Part shown: positions 8,327-17,824 of the stretch, one piece after another
How positions within the stretch are numbered: the stretch's first letter is position 1
Layout: each line of letters begins with the position of its first letter
Assembly: GCF_009498035.1 (NCBI RefSeq)
Contig: NZ_CP034550.1
Span: 6,262,001 to 6,326,000 of the forward strand
Reading direction: 5' to 3'
Origin: Saccharothrix syringae
Lineage (GTDB): Bacteria > Actinomycetota > Actinomycetes > Mycobacteriales > Pseudonocardiaceae
DNA: 64,000 nt
Program-made: the position numbers and the translations under genes
The notes under the pieces: model-generated
Told to the model about the DNA's origin: nothing
Database searches by the model: none
What the model saw: the letters and a program-made list of their open reading frames with translations, nothing else

Positions 8327-9592
8327 GTGACTGGAACGACGTCGGGCGAACGAGCTACCGAGCTGCGCAACCAGACCGTCGACGCGCTCAAGGACGCGGG
8401 CACGATCGTCTCTGCCCGCGTCGAGGCGGTGATGCGGGCGGTTCCCCGTGAGACCTTCGCTCCGGAGGCCGATCTCGACGCGGTCTACGAGCCGTGGAAC
8501 GGGCTGGTGACGAAGCGCGACGAGAACGGGCGGGCGGTGAGTTCGCTGTCCGCGCCGGATGCGCAGGCGCACATGCTGGAGCAGGCCCGGATCGAGCCGG
8601 GGATGACCGTGCTGGAGATCGGTTCCGGCGGCATGAACGCCGCCTACCTCTCCGAGATGGTCGGACCCACCGGCCGGGTGACGACCGTCGACATCGACCC
8701 GTTCGTGACCGAGCGGACCTCGCGGTTCCTGGATCAGGCCGGATACCCACAGGTCACCGTGGTGCTGGCCGACGCCGAGCACGGCGTGCCGCAGCACGCG
8801 CCCTACGACCGGATCCTGGTCACCGTCGGGGCGTGGGACGTGCCGCCGGCCTGGATCGACCAACTGGTCGACGGCGGCCTGCTCGTGGTTCCGCTCAAGG
8901 TCATGGGGCTGATGCGCACCGTGGCCCTGGTGCGCGAGGGCGATCGGCTGGTCAGCGAGTCGGCCCGACTGTTCGGGTTCGTGCCCATGCAGGGTGTCGG
9001 CGCCCACGACAGCACCGAACTGGCGCTGCGCGAGGGCGCGGTCAGGCTGGTCTTCGACGAGCAGGCCCCGGCCGACCTGTCCCGGTTGGAGGGCGTGCTG
9101 GAGTACGAGCCGCTGGTGGTGGACAGCGGCGCCGGGCTCCGTCTGGGAGAGCCGTGGGCGACCATGCAGATGTGGCTGGCCACCACGGTTCCCGGGTTCT
9201 GCCGCATCCTGGTCGACCGCGCGGCGAACGAGGCGTCGCCCCGGCCGTTGGGCGGTCTCCACACCGGGATGGCGGCCGTCGACGGCGCCAACCTGGCCTA
9301 CGTGGCCTCCCGCAAGCTCGGCGGGCAAGAACTCACGCTGGAGGTCCATGCCTACGGCCCGGCCCCCGCGGCCCTGGCCGAGCTCGTCGCCGAACAGCTG
9401 CGGGTCTGGGACCGTGATCACCGCGGCGGCCCGGGACCGCAGTACCTCGTCTACCCGGCGACCACCCCCGACGAGCGGCTGCCGGCGGCGGACTTCGCCG
9501 TCGCCAAGCGCCACAGCCGGGTCCTGCTCTCCTGGCCGCGGCCCGCGAACACCGTCGGCAGCGACGTCCTGCACCACCCCAACCACCAGTAG
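8327..9592 (+). CDS. FxLD-system methyltransferase (protein-L-isoaspartate methyltransferase-like)
   Basis: Starts at GTG 8327 behind AAGGA; 421 residues. Residues 93-108 read MTVLEIGSGGMNAAYL, the SAM-binding glycine loop (motif I), followed by VTTVDIDPF (motif II acidic end) and APYDRILVTVGAWDVP (motif IV region), as in PCMT-like enzymes. A C-terminal domain of about 200 residues extends beyond the usual PCMT length, as in the family annotated 'methyltransferase, FxLD system'. It sits 9 bases before the FxLD precursor gene. By analogy with lanthipeptide O-methyltransferases such as OlvSA, it may methylate Asp or isoAsp in the peptide; the GNNQF tail and the TDDG segment are candidate sites. 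The reaction is inferred from family and context. Confidence 0.9.
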   Translation: MTGTTSGERATELRNQTVDALKDAGTIVSARVEAVMRAVPRETFAPEADLDAVYEPWNGLVTKRDENGRAVSSLSAPDAQAHMLEQARIEPGMTVLEIGSGGMNAAYLSEMVGPTGRVTTVDIDPFVTERTSRFLDQAGYPQVTVVLADAEHGVPQHAPYDRILVTVGAWDVPPAWIDQLVDGGLLVVPLKVMGLMRTVALVREGDRLVSESARLFGFVPMQGVGAHDSTELALREGAVRLVFDEQAPADLSRLEGVLEYEPLVVDSGAGLRLGEPWATMQMWLATTVPGFCRILVDRAANEASPRPLGGLHTGMAAVDGANLAYVASRKLGGQELTLEVHAYGPAPAALAELVAEQLRVWDRDHRGGPGPQYLVYPATTPDERLPAADFAVAKRHSRVLLSWPRPANTVGSDVLHHPNHQ

Positions 9593-9601
9593 AGGAGAAC
9601 C

Positions 9602-9808
9602 GTGACCGTGGTAGCGACCGGCCCGTCCGGCGGTGCGACAGCGCTGCTGGAGGCGCCCTCGGAGGACGAGTTCGAGCTGGACATCCGCCCGGTGCTCTCG
9701 CACCAGGCGGTGCCGCACGGCAGCAACTGCCCCACCGACGACGGGTGTGGCATCACCTGCGCCAACGGCGCGAGTGCGTGTACCTCGGAGGGCAACAACC
9801 AGTTCTGA
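9602..9808 (+). CDS. FxLD family lanthipeptide precursor
   Basis: A 68-residue precursor starting at GTG 9602 behind AGAGGAG. The leader is acidic and has the defining FELD motif at residues 24-27 (EDEFELDIRPVL), analogous to the FNLD box that class I dehydratases bind. The C-terminal core from about residue 37 carries Cys43, Cys49, Cys53 and Cys60, with Ser41, Thr45, Thr52, Ser58, Thr61 and Ser62 as dehydration sites. Up to four (methyl)lanthionine rings are possible. The segment CANGASACTSEG is typical of this family. The leader cleavage site and a protease are not evident in the locus. Confidence 0.93.
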   Translation: MTVVATGPSGGATALLEAPSEDEFELDIRPVLSHQAVPHGSNCPTDDGCGITCANGASACTSEGNNQF

Positions 9809-9891
9809 TCAGCACCTCCCTTCCGGCTCTCGGTGGTCTCCTCCGACGGCCGGGAGGGACGTGCGCCCGACATCGGCTCGAGGGGGCGATC

Positions 9892-12800
9892 GTGGGCTTG
9901 GCGGCAGGGTGGCGGTGGGGCGGCGTGGGGCTGCTGCGGGTCAGTACCGACCCCGGCGACCTGGACCTGCCCGACGATCTCGACCTCTCCGACACGTCGT
10001 CCGCGTCGGCATGGATGGCGCGGGTATGGGACCGGGAGGACATCCGCGCCGCGCTCGGCGCGGTCAGCCCGGCCCTGTGCCACCGGATCGACGCCCTCCT
10101 CGCCGCCCCCCGCCGCGACGCCTCCTCGGTCTGCCGCGCCGCCACCGCGCTGGCGGCCTACCTGCTGCGCTGGCAGCGGCGCCCGACACCCCTGGGGCCG
10201 CTGGCCGGCATCGGGCCGGTGCGGATCGGCGGCCCGGCCACGGTCCGGACCGGCAGCGGGCACCGCCTGTCGGTCCGGGCGGACGCCGGCTGGCTGGCCG
10301 GGGTGACGGCCAGGCTGCACCGCTGCCGGGCGCTGCTGGAGCGGCTGCCCGTGGTGGCGAACAACGCGGTCCACGTGCGGGGCGGGCGACTGGTCGCGCC
10401 CGGCCTGCCACCGGACGACGCCCCGAGCGCCGAAGCGCTCACCGAGGTCTCGGTGCGCGCCACGCGTCCCGCGGTCGCGGCGCTCGAGGCCGCCACCGCG
10501 CCGATCACGCTCGGCGACCTGCGCCGGCAGTTGGCGGACCGGTTCCCGACGGCCGCCCCCGCGCAGATCGACACCGTCCTGCACGGCCTGGTCGACCAGC
10601 AGTTCCTGATCACCGCGCTACGCGTCCCGATGACCGAACCCGACGCGCTCGACGCGCTGTGCGCCGTACTCCACGCCGCCGACGCGAGCGACATCCCGGA
10701 GATCGCAGAACTGGTCGCCGAGCTGTACGGGATCCGCGACACCCTGACCGACGGGGTGATCGTCGCCGTGCCGACGGGGGTGGCCGACCGGATGACGGCG
10801 ATCGCCCCGGCGCAGCGCACACCGCTGCTGGTCGACACGATCGCCGACTGCGAAGCCGTGCTGCCCGAGGCGGTGGCACGCGAGGCCCGCGACGCGGTGA
10901 CGGTGCTGTACCGACTCTCGCCCCACCTGGGCGGATCTCCACCGTGGCGGGAGTACCAGACCGCGTTCCGCGCCCGGTACGGCACCGGCGCACTGGTCCC
11001 GGTCCTGGACCTGGTCGCCGACAGCGGGCTGGGGCTGCCGGCCGGCTACCTCGGCTCCGGCCGCGAGCGCGGCCCCCGGCAGCTCTCCGAGCGTGACGAC
11101 ACGCTGCTGGCCCTGGTCCAGCAGGCGACCGTGACCGGCGACGAGATCGTGCTCACCGACGACCTCGTCGACCACCTGGCCAGCGCACCCCTGGACCCGC
11201 GACGATTACCGGTGCGCACGGAAGTCGCCGTCACCGTCCGCGCCGACAGCCCGCAGGACATCTCCGCCGGGAGGTTCGTGCTGGAGCTGACCGGCACCCC
11301 GCGTCCGGCCGCCAGCATGGCCGGACGCCATGCCCACCTGCTTGCCGAGGCCGACCTCGCCGAGATCCGCCGCACCTTCCAGGACCCCGGACCGGACACC
11401 GTCACGGCGCAACTGTCGTTCGCCCCGCGCTGGCGGCGCAGCGAGAACGTCGCCCGCACGAGCATGCTCGCCTCGACCGTGATCCCGATCGCCGAGCACC
11501 GCGCACCCGGTCCGGGCGTGATCGACCCGGCCGATCTCGCCGTGACCGCCGAGGCCGCGGACCTGCACCTGATCCAGATCTCCACCGGCAAGCGGGTCAT
11601 CCCCTACGTCACCAGCGCGCTGGAGGCCGCCCACCACACCACGCCGCTGGCCCGGTTCCTCTCCGAGGTCGCCACCGCGTGCCTGCCGACCTACGGCGCC
11701 TTCTCCTTCGGCGCGGCCGGCGCGCTGCCCTACCTGCCGCGCATGCGCTACCGCCGCACCATCCTGTCCCCCGCCCGCTGGCGGATCAAAGCCGACCAGT
11801 TGCCCGCCCGCGGCGCCAACGAGCACCTGTGGAACGCCGAGCTGGCAGGTTGGCGGGCGCGCTGGCGGGTCCCCGACCACGTCGCCCTGGTCGACCACGA
11901 CCGCGTGCAGCCGATCGACCTGCGCCACCGTGCCCACCGGATGCTGCTGCGCGCACGACTGGACCGCGGCGGTCGCCTGGAGCTGCGCGAGTGCGCCGCC
12001 CCGGACGAGCTGGCCTGGATCGGCCGCGCGCACGAGGTGCTGCTGATCCTGTCCCGCCCCCAGACCCCGGCCCCGGCGACGCGCATCACGACCCCGCAGC
12101 CCGTCGTCGATGCCGCCGACCTTCACCTACCGGCGGCATCACCGGTCCTCGCGCTGCGCCTGCACGCCCACCCCGAGCGCTTCGACGACATCGTCACCGA
12201 CCACCTGCCGGCCCTGCTCGACTCCTTCGGCCCGCCCCCGCCGGCCTGGTGGTTCCACCGCCACCGCGACCTCAGCGACCACCGCGCCGGCCAGCACCTC
12301 GCGCTCTTCCTGCACATCGCCGACCCACGGCTGTTCGCCGACGCCGCCGGGCACACCGCGGCCTGGGCCCGGCGCCTGCACCGCGACCATCTGGCCTGCG
12401 GCCTCACGATCGCCGACTGGCAGCCGCCGACCGGGCGCTACGGCCACGGCGCCGCCCTGCACGCCGCGCTGCGCGGGTTCGCCGCCGACTCGGCCGCCAC
12501 CCTCGCCCAGATCCGCGCCACCCGGGCCGCCGGACTGCGCCCCCAGGCCATCACCGCGGCCAGCTTCCTCGACCTCGCCACCGCCCTGGCCGGGGACCCC
12601 GCCGGCGGGCGGGTCTGGCTGCTGCGCGAGATCGGCCGAACCGGCGGTCATCTGGACCCCGACCTGCGCGACCAGACCATCGCCCTGGCCGACCGCCTCG
12701 GCCCGCTGGCCGACACCCCGGCCGGCCAGGCGGTCATCCACACCTGGAGCCTGCGGGCACAGGCGATGGCCGACTACGCCGCGGCGCTGTCGCAGCAACG

Positions 12801-12945
12801 AGACCCGATCAGCGTGCTGGAGCCGCTGCTGCACCTGCACCACCTGCGCGCCGTCGGCGCCCACCCCGCCTCCGAAGCCGTCACCGGCCGCCTGGCCCGA
12901 GCCCTCGCCCTGTACCGGCATGCCCACAGCGGAGCGACACGATGA
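9892..12945 (+). CDS. Lantibiotic dehydratase (class I LanB, full length)
   Basis: I choose GTG 9892, preceded by GAGGGGG at 9880-9886; the open frame extends further up but without a ribosome site. The 1017-residue product has the N-terminal glutamylation domain, with YLLRWQRRPTPLGPLAGIGP near residue 90, typical of Lant_dehydr_N. From about residue 750 comes the glutamate-elimination (SpaB_C-like) domain: PPAWWFHRHRDLSDHRAGQH and LHRDHLACGLTIADWQPPTG. LanB enzymes dehydrate Ser and Thr using glutamyl-tRNA. Both halves are in one chain, so it could act alone on the FxLD precursor 83 bp upstream. It overlaps the cyclase gene by ATGA. Confidence 0.92.
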   Translation: MGLAAGWRWGGVGLLRVSTDPGDLDLPDDLDLSDTSSASAWMARVWDREDIRAALGAVSPALCHRIDALLAAPRRDASSVCRAATALAAYLLRWQRRPTPLGPLAGIGPVRIGGPATVRTGSGHRLSVRADAGWLAGVTARLHRCRALLERLPVVANNAVHVRGGRLVAPGLPPDDAPSAEALTEVSVRATRPAVAALEAATAPITLGDLRRQLADRFPTAAPAQIDTVLHGLVDQQFLITALRVPMTEPDALDALCAVLHAADASDIPEIAELVAELYGIRDTLTDGVIVAVPTGVADRMTAIAPAQRTPLLVDTIADCEAVLPEAVAREARDAVTVLYRLSPHLGGSPPWREYQTAFRARYGTGALVPVLDLVADSGLGLPAGYLGSGRERGPRQLSERDDTLLALVQQATVTGDEIVLTDDLVDHLASAPLDPRRLPVRTEVAVTVRADSPQDISAGRFVLELTGTPRPAASMAGRHAHLLAEADLAEIRRTFQDPGPDTVTAQLSFAPRWRRSENVARTSMLASTVIPIAEHRAPGPGVIDPADLAVTAEAADLHLIQISTGKRVIPYVTSALEAAHHTTPLARFLSEVATACLPTYGAFSFGAAGALPYLPRMRYRRTILSPARWRIKADQLPARGANEHLWNAELAGWRARWRVPDHVALVDHDRVQPIDLRHRAHRMLLRARLDRGGRLELRECAAPDELAWIGRAHEVLLILSRPQTPAPATRITTPQPVVDAADLHLPAASPVLALRLHAHPERFDDIVTDHLPALLDSFGPPPPAWWFHRHRDLSDHRAGQHLALFLHIADPRLFADAAGHTAAWARRLHRDHLACGLTIADWQPPTGRYGHGAALHAALRGFAADSAATLAQIRATRAAGLRPQAITAASFLDLATALAGDPAGGRVWLLREIGRTGGHLDPDLRDQTIALADRLGPLADTPAGQAVIHTWSLRAQAMADYAAALSQQRDPISVLEPLLHLHHLRAVGAHPASEAVTGRLARALALYRHAHSGATR

Positions 12946-14165
12946 CGATCACCGTGGGTCTGGCCCACGCCGCCGACCATCACGCCCGGTTGCTGCGTCT
13001 CCCGCCGCCGAGAACGCCGGGAGACGGCTGGGCCGCGCAGGACCTCGCCACCGGCAGCGCCGGCATCGCCCTGGTCCACATCGAACGAGCCAGGTCGGGA
13101 CTGGACACCTGGCAGACCGCGCACGCCCACATCCGCGACGCCGCCGCCGTGCCCCTGAGTGACCACGACTCCGCCGCCCTGTTCCTCGGCGCACCGGCCC
13201 TGCTCTTCGTCCTGGACGCCGCCGCCGGCAGCAGCGACCGCTACCGCACCGGCCTGGCCGACCTCGACGCCCCGGTCGCCCGACTCGCCCACCGCCGCGT
13301 CCGCACCGCCCTGGCCCGCATCGTCGCCGCGCGACCGGCCACCTTCGACGAGTACGACGTCTTCTCCGGCCTGTCCGGACTCGGCGCCCTGCTGCTACGA
13401 CGTGCCCCCAACGGCAGCGCCCTGGAACAGATCCTCACGTACCTGGTCGCGCTCACCCGACCACTGACTATCGACAACGAGGTCCTTCCCGGCTGGTGGG
13501 TCGGCCACGACCCGCACCGCCGGACACCACCGGGACACCGCGGCCACGCCAACCTCGGCGCCGCACACGGCATCACCGGCCCTCTGGCGCTGCTCGCCCA
13601 CACCGCCCGCCGCGGCATCACCGTCGACGGACAGCACCAGGCGATCGCCGACATCTGTCACTGGCTGGAGCACTGGCGACGCGAAAGCGATGCCGGACCC
13701 TGGTGGCCCGAACACCTCGACATCACCGAACTGCGCACCGGGCGCACCCGACAGACAGGGCCTGGCCGACCCAGTTGGTGTTACGGCACCCCCGGCGTCG
13801 CCCGCGCCGGGCAACTGGCCGCCATCGCCTTGGGCGACCGCATTCTCCAGGACCACTACGAGCTCGCGTTGCTGGCGTGCCTGGGCGACGACCCCCAGCT
13901 CGCGCGGCTCACCGACGCCGGGCTCTGCCACGGCCTGGCGGGCACTTTCCACACCCTCTGGCGCGCCGCCGCCGACGCCGCCATCCCCGCTCTGCGCGAG
14001 CAGGTGCCGCGCCTGGCCGAGGCGTTGCTCGCCGCAGCCGCGCGACCGCACCAGAACGGACCCGGCCTGCTCAACGGCACCGCCGGCATAGCCCTGGCGC
14101 TGCACACCGCCGCCACCGACACCGCCCCGAGTTCCGGATGGGACGCATGCCTGCTGATCGACTGA
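12942..14165 (+). CDS. Lanthionine synthetase C family protein (LanC cyclase)
   Basis: The 407-residue protein starts at ATG 12942, overlapping the dehydratase stop. The zinc ligands of LanC are present: Cys280 in SWCYGTPGVARA, then Cys329-His330 in GLCHGLAGTFHTLW. Family glycine-rich helices (VFSGLSGLGALLLRR and LLNGTAGIALALH) mark the alpha-toroid. LanC catalyses addition of Cys thiols to dehydroalanine or dehydrobutyrine to close the lanthionine rings. The context right after LanB fits this role. The next gene starts inside its 3' end. Confidence 0.93.
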   Translation: MTITVGLAHAADHHARLLRLPPPRTPGDGWAAQDLATGSAGIALVHIERARSGLDTWQTAHAHIRDAAAVPLSDHDSAALFLGAPALLFVLDAAAGSSDRYRTGLADLDAPVARLAHRRVRTALARIVAARPATFDEYDVFSGLSGLGALLLRRAPNGSALEQILTYLVALTRPLTIDNEVLPGWWVGHDPHRRTPPGHRGHANLGAAHGITGPLALLAHTARRGITVDGQHQAIADICHWLEHWRRESDAGPWWPEHLDITELRTGRTRQTGPGRPSWCYGTPGVARAGQLAAIALGDRILQDHYELALLACLGDDPQLARLTDAGLCHGLAGTFHTLWRAAADAAIPALREQVPRLAEALLAAAARPHQNGPGLLNGTAGIALALHTAATDTAPSSGWDACLLID

Positions 14166-16321
14166 CCCCGGCATCCTCCCCGGCCGAAGCCGCCATCTGG
14201 CGCGTCCTGGCCGGAGACGACCTCGACACCACCGCCGGGACGTCCGGACTGGACCCCGATGAACTCGCCGCTGCCACGGCGATCTACCGCCAGGCCGGCC
14301 GCGACGCCCTCTCCGCCAACCAGACCGGCTCCTGGCAGCAGGTCTACCTCCGCTTCCCGGACTGGACTCGCGCCGAACACAGCACAGCAACCCACCTGCT
14401 GCCGGTACTGACCCGCGCCGAACACAGCGGCGCGATCACCGAGTGGTGGTTCATGCGCAAACACCCCTGCTGGCGACTACGACTGCGTCCCGGCCACGGG
14501 CACGACGCGATCACCGAACTCACCACCACGCTCGACGAACTCGCCGCAACAGGCCACATCGACGCCTGGTGGCCCGGCCTCTACGAAGCCGAGACCGCCG
14601 CCTTCGGCGGCGCCGGCGCCCTCGACGCCGGGCACCGCCTGTTCACCGCGGACAGCCGCAGTGTCCTGGAACTCGCCGCGGCCGGTGGAACCGGGCTGGG
14701 ACGCAGGGAACTGTCGATCCTGCTGTGCGGAACGCTGATGCGCGACGGCGCCACACTGGAATGGTACGAACGCGGCGACGTCTGGGACCGCGTCAGCGCC
14801 GAACGCCCCCTGCCCTCCGACATCGACAGCGACAGAATCGCCGCGATGGCGGAAAATCTGAGAACCCTCACCCTCGCCGACACCGCCCCCGACGGACCAC
14901 TGTTCACCACGGGCGGACCGCTGGCCGCGCAATCCGGCTGGGCAACGACGTTCCGCGACACCGGCCGCGCCCTGGCCGAGGCCAACCGCACCGGACACCT
15001 CACCCGCGGACTCCGCGACGTCCTCAGCTACCACGTGATCTTCCACTGGAACCGCCTCGGACTCACCGCCCGCACCCAGGCGATCCTCGCCCACTCGGCC
15101 CGTCACGCCATCCTCGGCCCCACCGGCCACCCCGCCGCGCCACGCACCCCGAGCCCGACCCCCGCCTTCTCAAATCCGGTATCCGCGCCCGGCCTGGATC
15201 AGGCCGTCATCCGCTTCCCGCTGATCCAGCAAGGCCGCCATTTCTGCGGCGACCTGCCCGCACGCGTCGGACTCGTCGAGGAACACGCGGCCAACAGCAC
15301 CCGCTACGACGACGCCGACAGGCGCATCAACGACGCGTCCGTGGCCTGGAACCTCGCCGCCCTCATCGCCGCCGACTGCGCCATGCCCGACCTGGCCGAA
15401 CAATTCTGCCTCGCACAGTTCGACGTCTTCCACCAGTCCTGGCCGCTGTCCGGCCGCATCGCCATCGCCGGCCTGCAACCGCTGGTCAACCTCGCACGAC
15501 TGGCCCAGCGCACCGGCAACCCCCAACACTGCTACGACACCCTCGTCCAGGTCGATCACGCCGTCCGCTCCGGCGGCACCGTCGACGTCGCCGGGCGGAC
15601 GATCCCGTTCGACTCGTTCATCGCCCCCGGCGGCGACCGCGACCCCGTCGAGGCGTGGCTACGTCGGACACTGCGCGAAGACGGAACCCGCGCGCTCGCC
15701 GCCACAGGCGACTGGGACAAGGCAGCCGACCACGCCTCCGGCTACGACGACACGCCGGAACTGCTGCACGAAGCACGCCAGACCCGCATCATCGCCCTCG
15801 CCCGCGCCGGACACCGCGACGACGCGCTCCGCCTCATCGACACCGCCACGACCACCCACCCGTGGCACCACGCCATCGCCTCCTGCCTTCGCACGTACGC
15901 CGACATCACCACCGGACACCACGATCCGACCACGACCAACACGCTGATCACCAACGTCCAAGCGGCACGCACGGCAGCGGCCGACCCGGTCATGACCCTG
16001 TTCCGCATCCGGCTCGGCCTTGCAACCGCACACCTCGCCGCGACAACCCACCAGCGAGAGGCCGACCTCCTGCGCATCGAAGCCGCAGACGACGCCCACC
16101 GCTCCGGCAGCGCCTACGCCGCCCGTGAGGTGCTCGACGACCACGCCGACAGGCCATCCTCGCCATTACGGCATGTGATGGCATTGAAGAATCTCGCCGC
16201 ATCAGCCGGACTACAGCAAGGAACGATCCCAAAACAACTCCGAGGTCGGCTGCGTACCGCCACCCAACAAGCCGCCGGCGTCCTGAACCGCACCCTTACG
16301 ATGGCAGACACTTTCAATTAA
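14147..16321 (+). CDS. Thiopeptide-type bacteriocin biosynthesis protein fused to a helical-repeat half
   Basis: Either ATG 14138 or ATG 14147 could start it; 14147 has the better purine-rich stretch. Residues 1-330 match the thiopeptide-type (split SpaB_C) fold: SWQQVYLRFPDWTRAEHSTA, EWWFMRKHPCWRLRLR, and a late LSYHVIFHWNRLGLT. The second half, residues about 350-724, is a helical TPR-like region (SVAWNLAALIAADCAMPDLA, LVNLARLAQRTGNPQHCYDT). Since the adjacent LanB already has an elimination domain, this protein is a second, possibly accessory copy. It overlaps LanC by 19 bp and ends the operon. The fusion is directly visible; the role of the repeat half is unknown. Confidence 0.85.
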   Translation: MPADRLTPASSPAEAAIWRVLAGDDLDTTAGTSGLDPDELAAATAIYRQAGRDALSANQTGSWQQVYLRFPDWTRAEHSTATHLLPVLTRAEHSGAITEWWFMRKHPCWRLRLRPGHGHDAITELTTTLDELAATGHIDAWWPGLYEAETAAFGGAGALDAGHRLFTADSRSVLELAAAGGTGLGRRELSILLCGTLMRDGATLEWYERGDVWDRVSAERPLPSDIDSDRIAAMAENLRTLTLADTAPDGPLFTTGGPLAAQSGWATTFRDTGRALAEANRTGHLTRGLRDVLSYHVIFHWNRLGLTARTQAILAHSARHAILGPTGHPAAPRTPSPTPAFSNPVSAPGLDQAVIRFPLIQQGRHFCGDLPARVGLVEEHAANSTRYDDADRRINDASVAWNLAALIAADCAMPDLAEQFCLAQFDVFHQSWPLSGRIAIAGLQPLVNLARLAQRTGNPQHCYDTLVQVDHAVRSGGTVDVAGRTIPFDSFIAPGGDRDPVEAWLRRTLREDGTRALAATGDWDKAADHASGYDDTPELLHEARQTRIIALARAGHRDDALRLIDTATTTHPWHHAIASCLRTYADITTGHHDPTTTNTLITNVQAARTAAADPVMTLFRIRLGLATAHLAATTHQREADLLRIEAADDAHRSGSAYAAREVLDDHADRPSSPLRHVMALKNLAASAGLQQGTIPKQLRGRLRTATQQAAGVLNRTLTMADTFN

Positions 16322-16425
16322 GAAATAGTTTAGCGAGCATTATTGCGGTCCGCCTGCGCAGGACCTGCTGGCCGTGCCGGTTTACACGTTGGCCGCCGCT
16401 CAAGGAGCACCGCAGGCTCCGAACA

Positions 16426-16545
16426 CCTGGTCGGCGGGACACGCACACTCTGCGGTGCCGCGGGGCTGTGGGGCAAGCCACCAAAAGAGGTGGCTTGCCC
16501 CACAGCCCCGCGGCACCGCTTGCCGAGTGTGCCCCACCGACCAGG
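16426..16545 (+). repeat. Long intergenic hairpin, family A (copy 1)
   Basis: A perfect 29-bp inner stem (16454-16482 with 16489-16517) closes on the loop AAAAGA. An outer stem pairs 16426-16450 with 16525-16545 (GAGTGTGCCCCACCGACC side), with a short bulge. The apical arm contains GGGGCAAGCC. It lies about 150 bp before the gene at 16693. Four related copies start near 40607, 55769, 59631 and 60350. Confidence 0.85.
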
Positions 16546-16692
16546 TGGCTTCGCCGAGCGATTCGACTACATCATGTCATTCCTCATCGACCTGCGGGCG
16601 AGTCGGCAATCCGATCAATCGCCTTCGTAGCCGCAAGCCACCGAATCGAATCAACCGGGGCGCTCCATTTCACATCGACCCGGAGAACGTTC

Positions 16693-17199
16693 ATGTCCCA
16701 CACCCCGCAGTCCGCCAGGATCGCCCCACCCGAGATCGTCGCCTCCATCGCCGCCGTCGTCGACTACAACTGGGACGCCGAGCAGGCCGACCACCAGGAG
16801 CAGTCTCCGCAGGACCGGCCCGGTCATGTCTTCGACGCGCTGACCGCCATCCGAGGCTGGCTCGACGCGGTCGACGACCTCACCCAGCTCCACGAGACCG
16901 CCAGTACCGACGCGGACCGCCACCGCTACACCCTGACCCGCTTCTACCGCCGCGGCGAGCACACCTTCCGGGTGCGGATCGAACGCGACAGCTACAAGAT
17001 GCAGTCCTTCGCGGTGGCCGAGGTGCTCGACGCCGACCGCAAGTGGTCGAACGTCGTGGGCAACGACTCGTCGAACTGGTACGACAGCACCTCGCCGTGG
17101 GGTGAGAGGGGCACCGGGGGTCACGAGCCCGGCTTCACGACGCTGCGGCGCCTCTCCGACGCGTTGGCGCGCGAGGCGGCAGTGATCGTGCCGGCCTGA
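16693..17199 (+). CDS. Hypothetical protein, 168 residues
   Basis: Starts at ATG 16693 with GGAGAA 7 bases upstream; longer in-frame starts run through hairpin A and are rejected. The acidic N-terminus (AAVVDYNWDAEQADHQEQSP) is followed by a mixed region with LTRFYRRGEHTFRVRIERDS and SNWYDSTSPWG, and a C-terminal helix LRRLSDALAREAAV. No signal peptide, membrane segment or known motif is seen. It is the first gene of the plasmid-like module after the lanthipeptide operon and lies between two intergenic hairpins. Function unknown. Confidence 0.65.
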   Translation: MSHTPQSARIAPPEIVASIAAVVDYNWDAEQADHQEQSPQDRPGHVFDALTAIRGWLDAVDDLTQLHETASTDADRHRYTLTRFYRRGEHTFRVRIERDSYKMQSFAVAEVLDADRKWSNVVGNDSSNWYDSTSPWGERGTGGHEPGFTTLRRLSDALAREAAVIVPA

Positions 17200-17283
17200 C
17201 CTGCCCGGCCCACCCGGACACCACGCACAAGACCGCCTCGGCGGGACCTTCGACAACCCGGAGCCCTGGGCACCGTCGTGCCC

Positions 17284-17387
17284 GGTGGGGCGCCGCCCAG
17301 CGTGCCCCGCCGAGGGGCGGGGTGTCCAGCAAAAAGCGCCGGACACTCCGCCCTTCGGCGGAGCCGCGCGGCAGGCGCACCACCGGA
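17284..17387 (+). repeat. Long intergenic hairpin, family B (copy 1)
   Basis: Outer arms CGGTGGGGCGCC and GGCGCACCACCG enclose an inner stem in which GGGCGGGGTGTCC pairs with GGACACTCCGCCC around an AGCAAAAAGCGCC loop. Shared segments (GCCGCCCAGCGTGC, GTGTCCAGCA, GCGGCAGGCGCACCACCGG) recur in copy 2 near 27741. Confidence 0.75.
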
Positions 17388-17469
17388 CCCGGTCGGTGGC
17401 CACAGCGCCCCGACGGACGTCCGAATCCGCTTGCATGTCAACACTTTCGCCTTCACATCAGGCACTGCC

Positions 17470-17592
17470 ATGTCCACAACACTTCGAACGAGAGCTGTCA
17501 CGACGACCACGAACGCCGTCGTCGAGCGCGACACCACCACCGGTTCGCCCGAGGTGACCGGCTGGCTGTTCTTCGGCTGGGCCAGTTCCTGA
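17470..17592 (+). CDS. Possible small protein, 40 residues
   Basis: A short frame from ATG 17470 to TGA 17592 gives a Thr/Val-rich N-terminus (MSTTLRTRAVTTTTNAVVE) and a hydrophobic tail ending GWLFFGWASS. It occupies the same place after a family B hairpin as the ParB-like gene does after copy 2. The ribosome site is poor, so it may be an untranslated remnant. A secreted or membrane-associated peptide would fit the tail, but this is a guess. Confidence 0.3.
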   Translation: MSTTLRTRAVTTTTNAVVERDTTTGSPEVTGWLFFGWASS

Positions 17593-17824
17593 AGCCCCGG
17601 CGCACCGGGGCCGCGACCATGCGTTCCCCACACCCGCATGTCCGGTAGGGCCTCGGCGCACGGTGCCGGGACCTGCTCGCGCGAGCTCACGGTGCGTCCC
17701 GCGCCCGGCGGAGGCGCCGCACTCTGCACCACCGCCGCAGCGAGTCGCACCGCCGGGTACGGCGGAGTAGCACGGATGCGCGATGGCGCGGTTCCGATTC
17801 CCTCTATCCCACCAGGAGTTCCGC

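Noticed and set aside
13496..14146. Long upstream extension of the thiopeptide-type gene
   Set aside because: It runs antiphase through LanC and is Arg/Pro-rich; the protein-like part begins at 14138 or 14147.
17470..17592. RiPP precursor peptide
   Set aside because: No leader motif, Cys or modification gene nearby; kept only as a low-confidence small frame.
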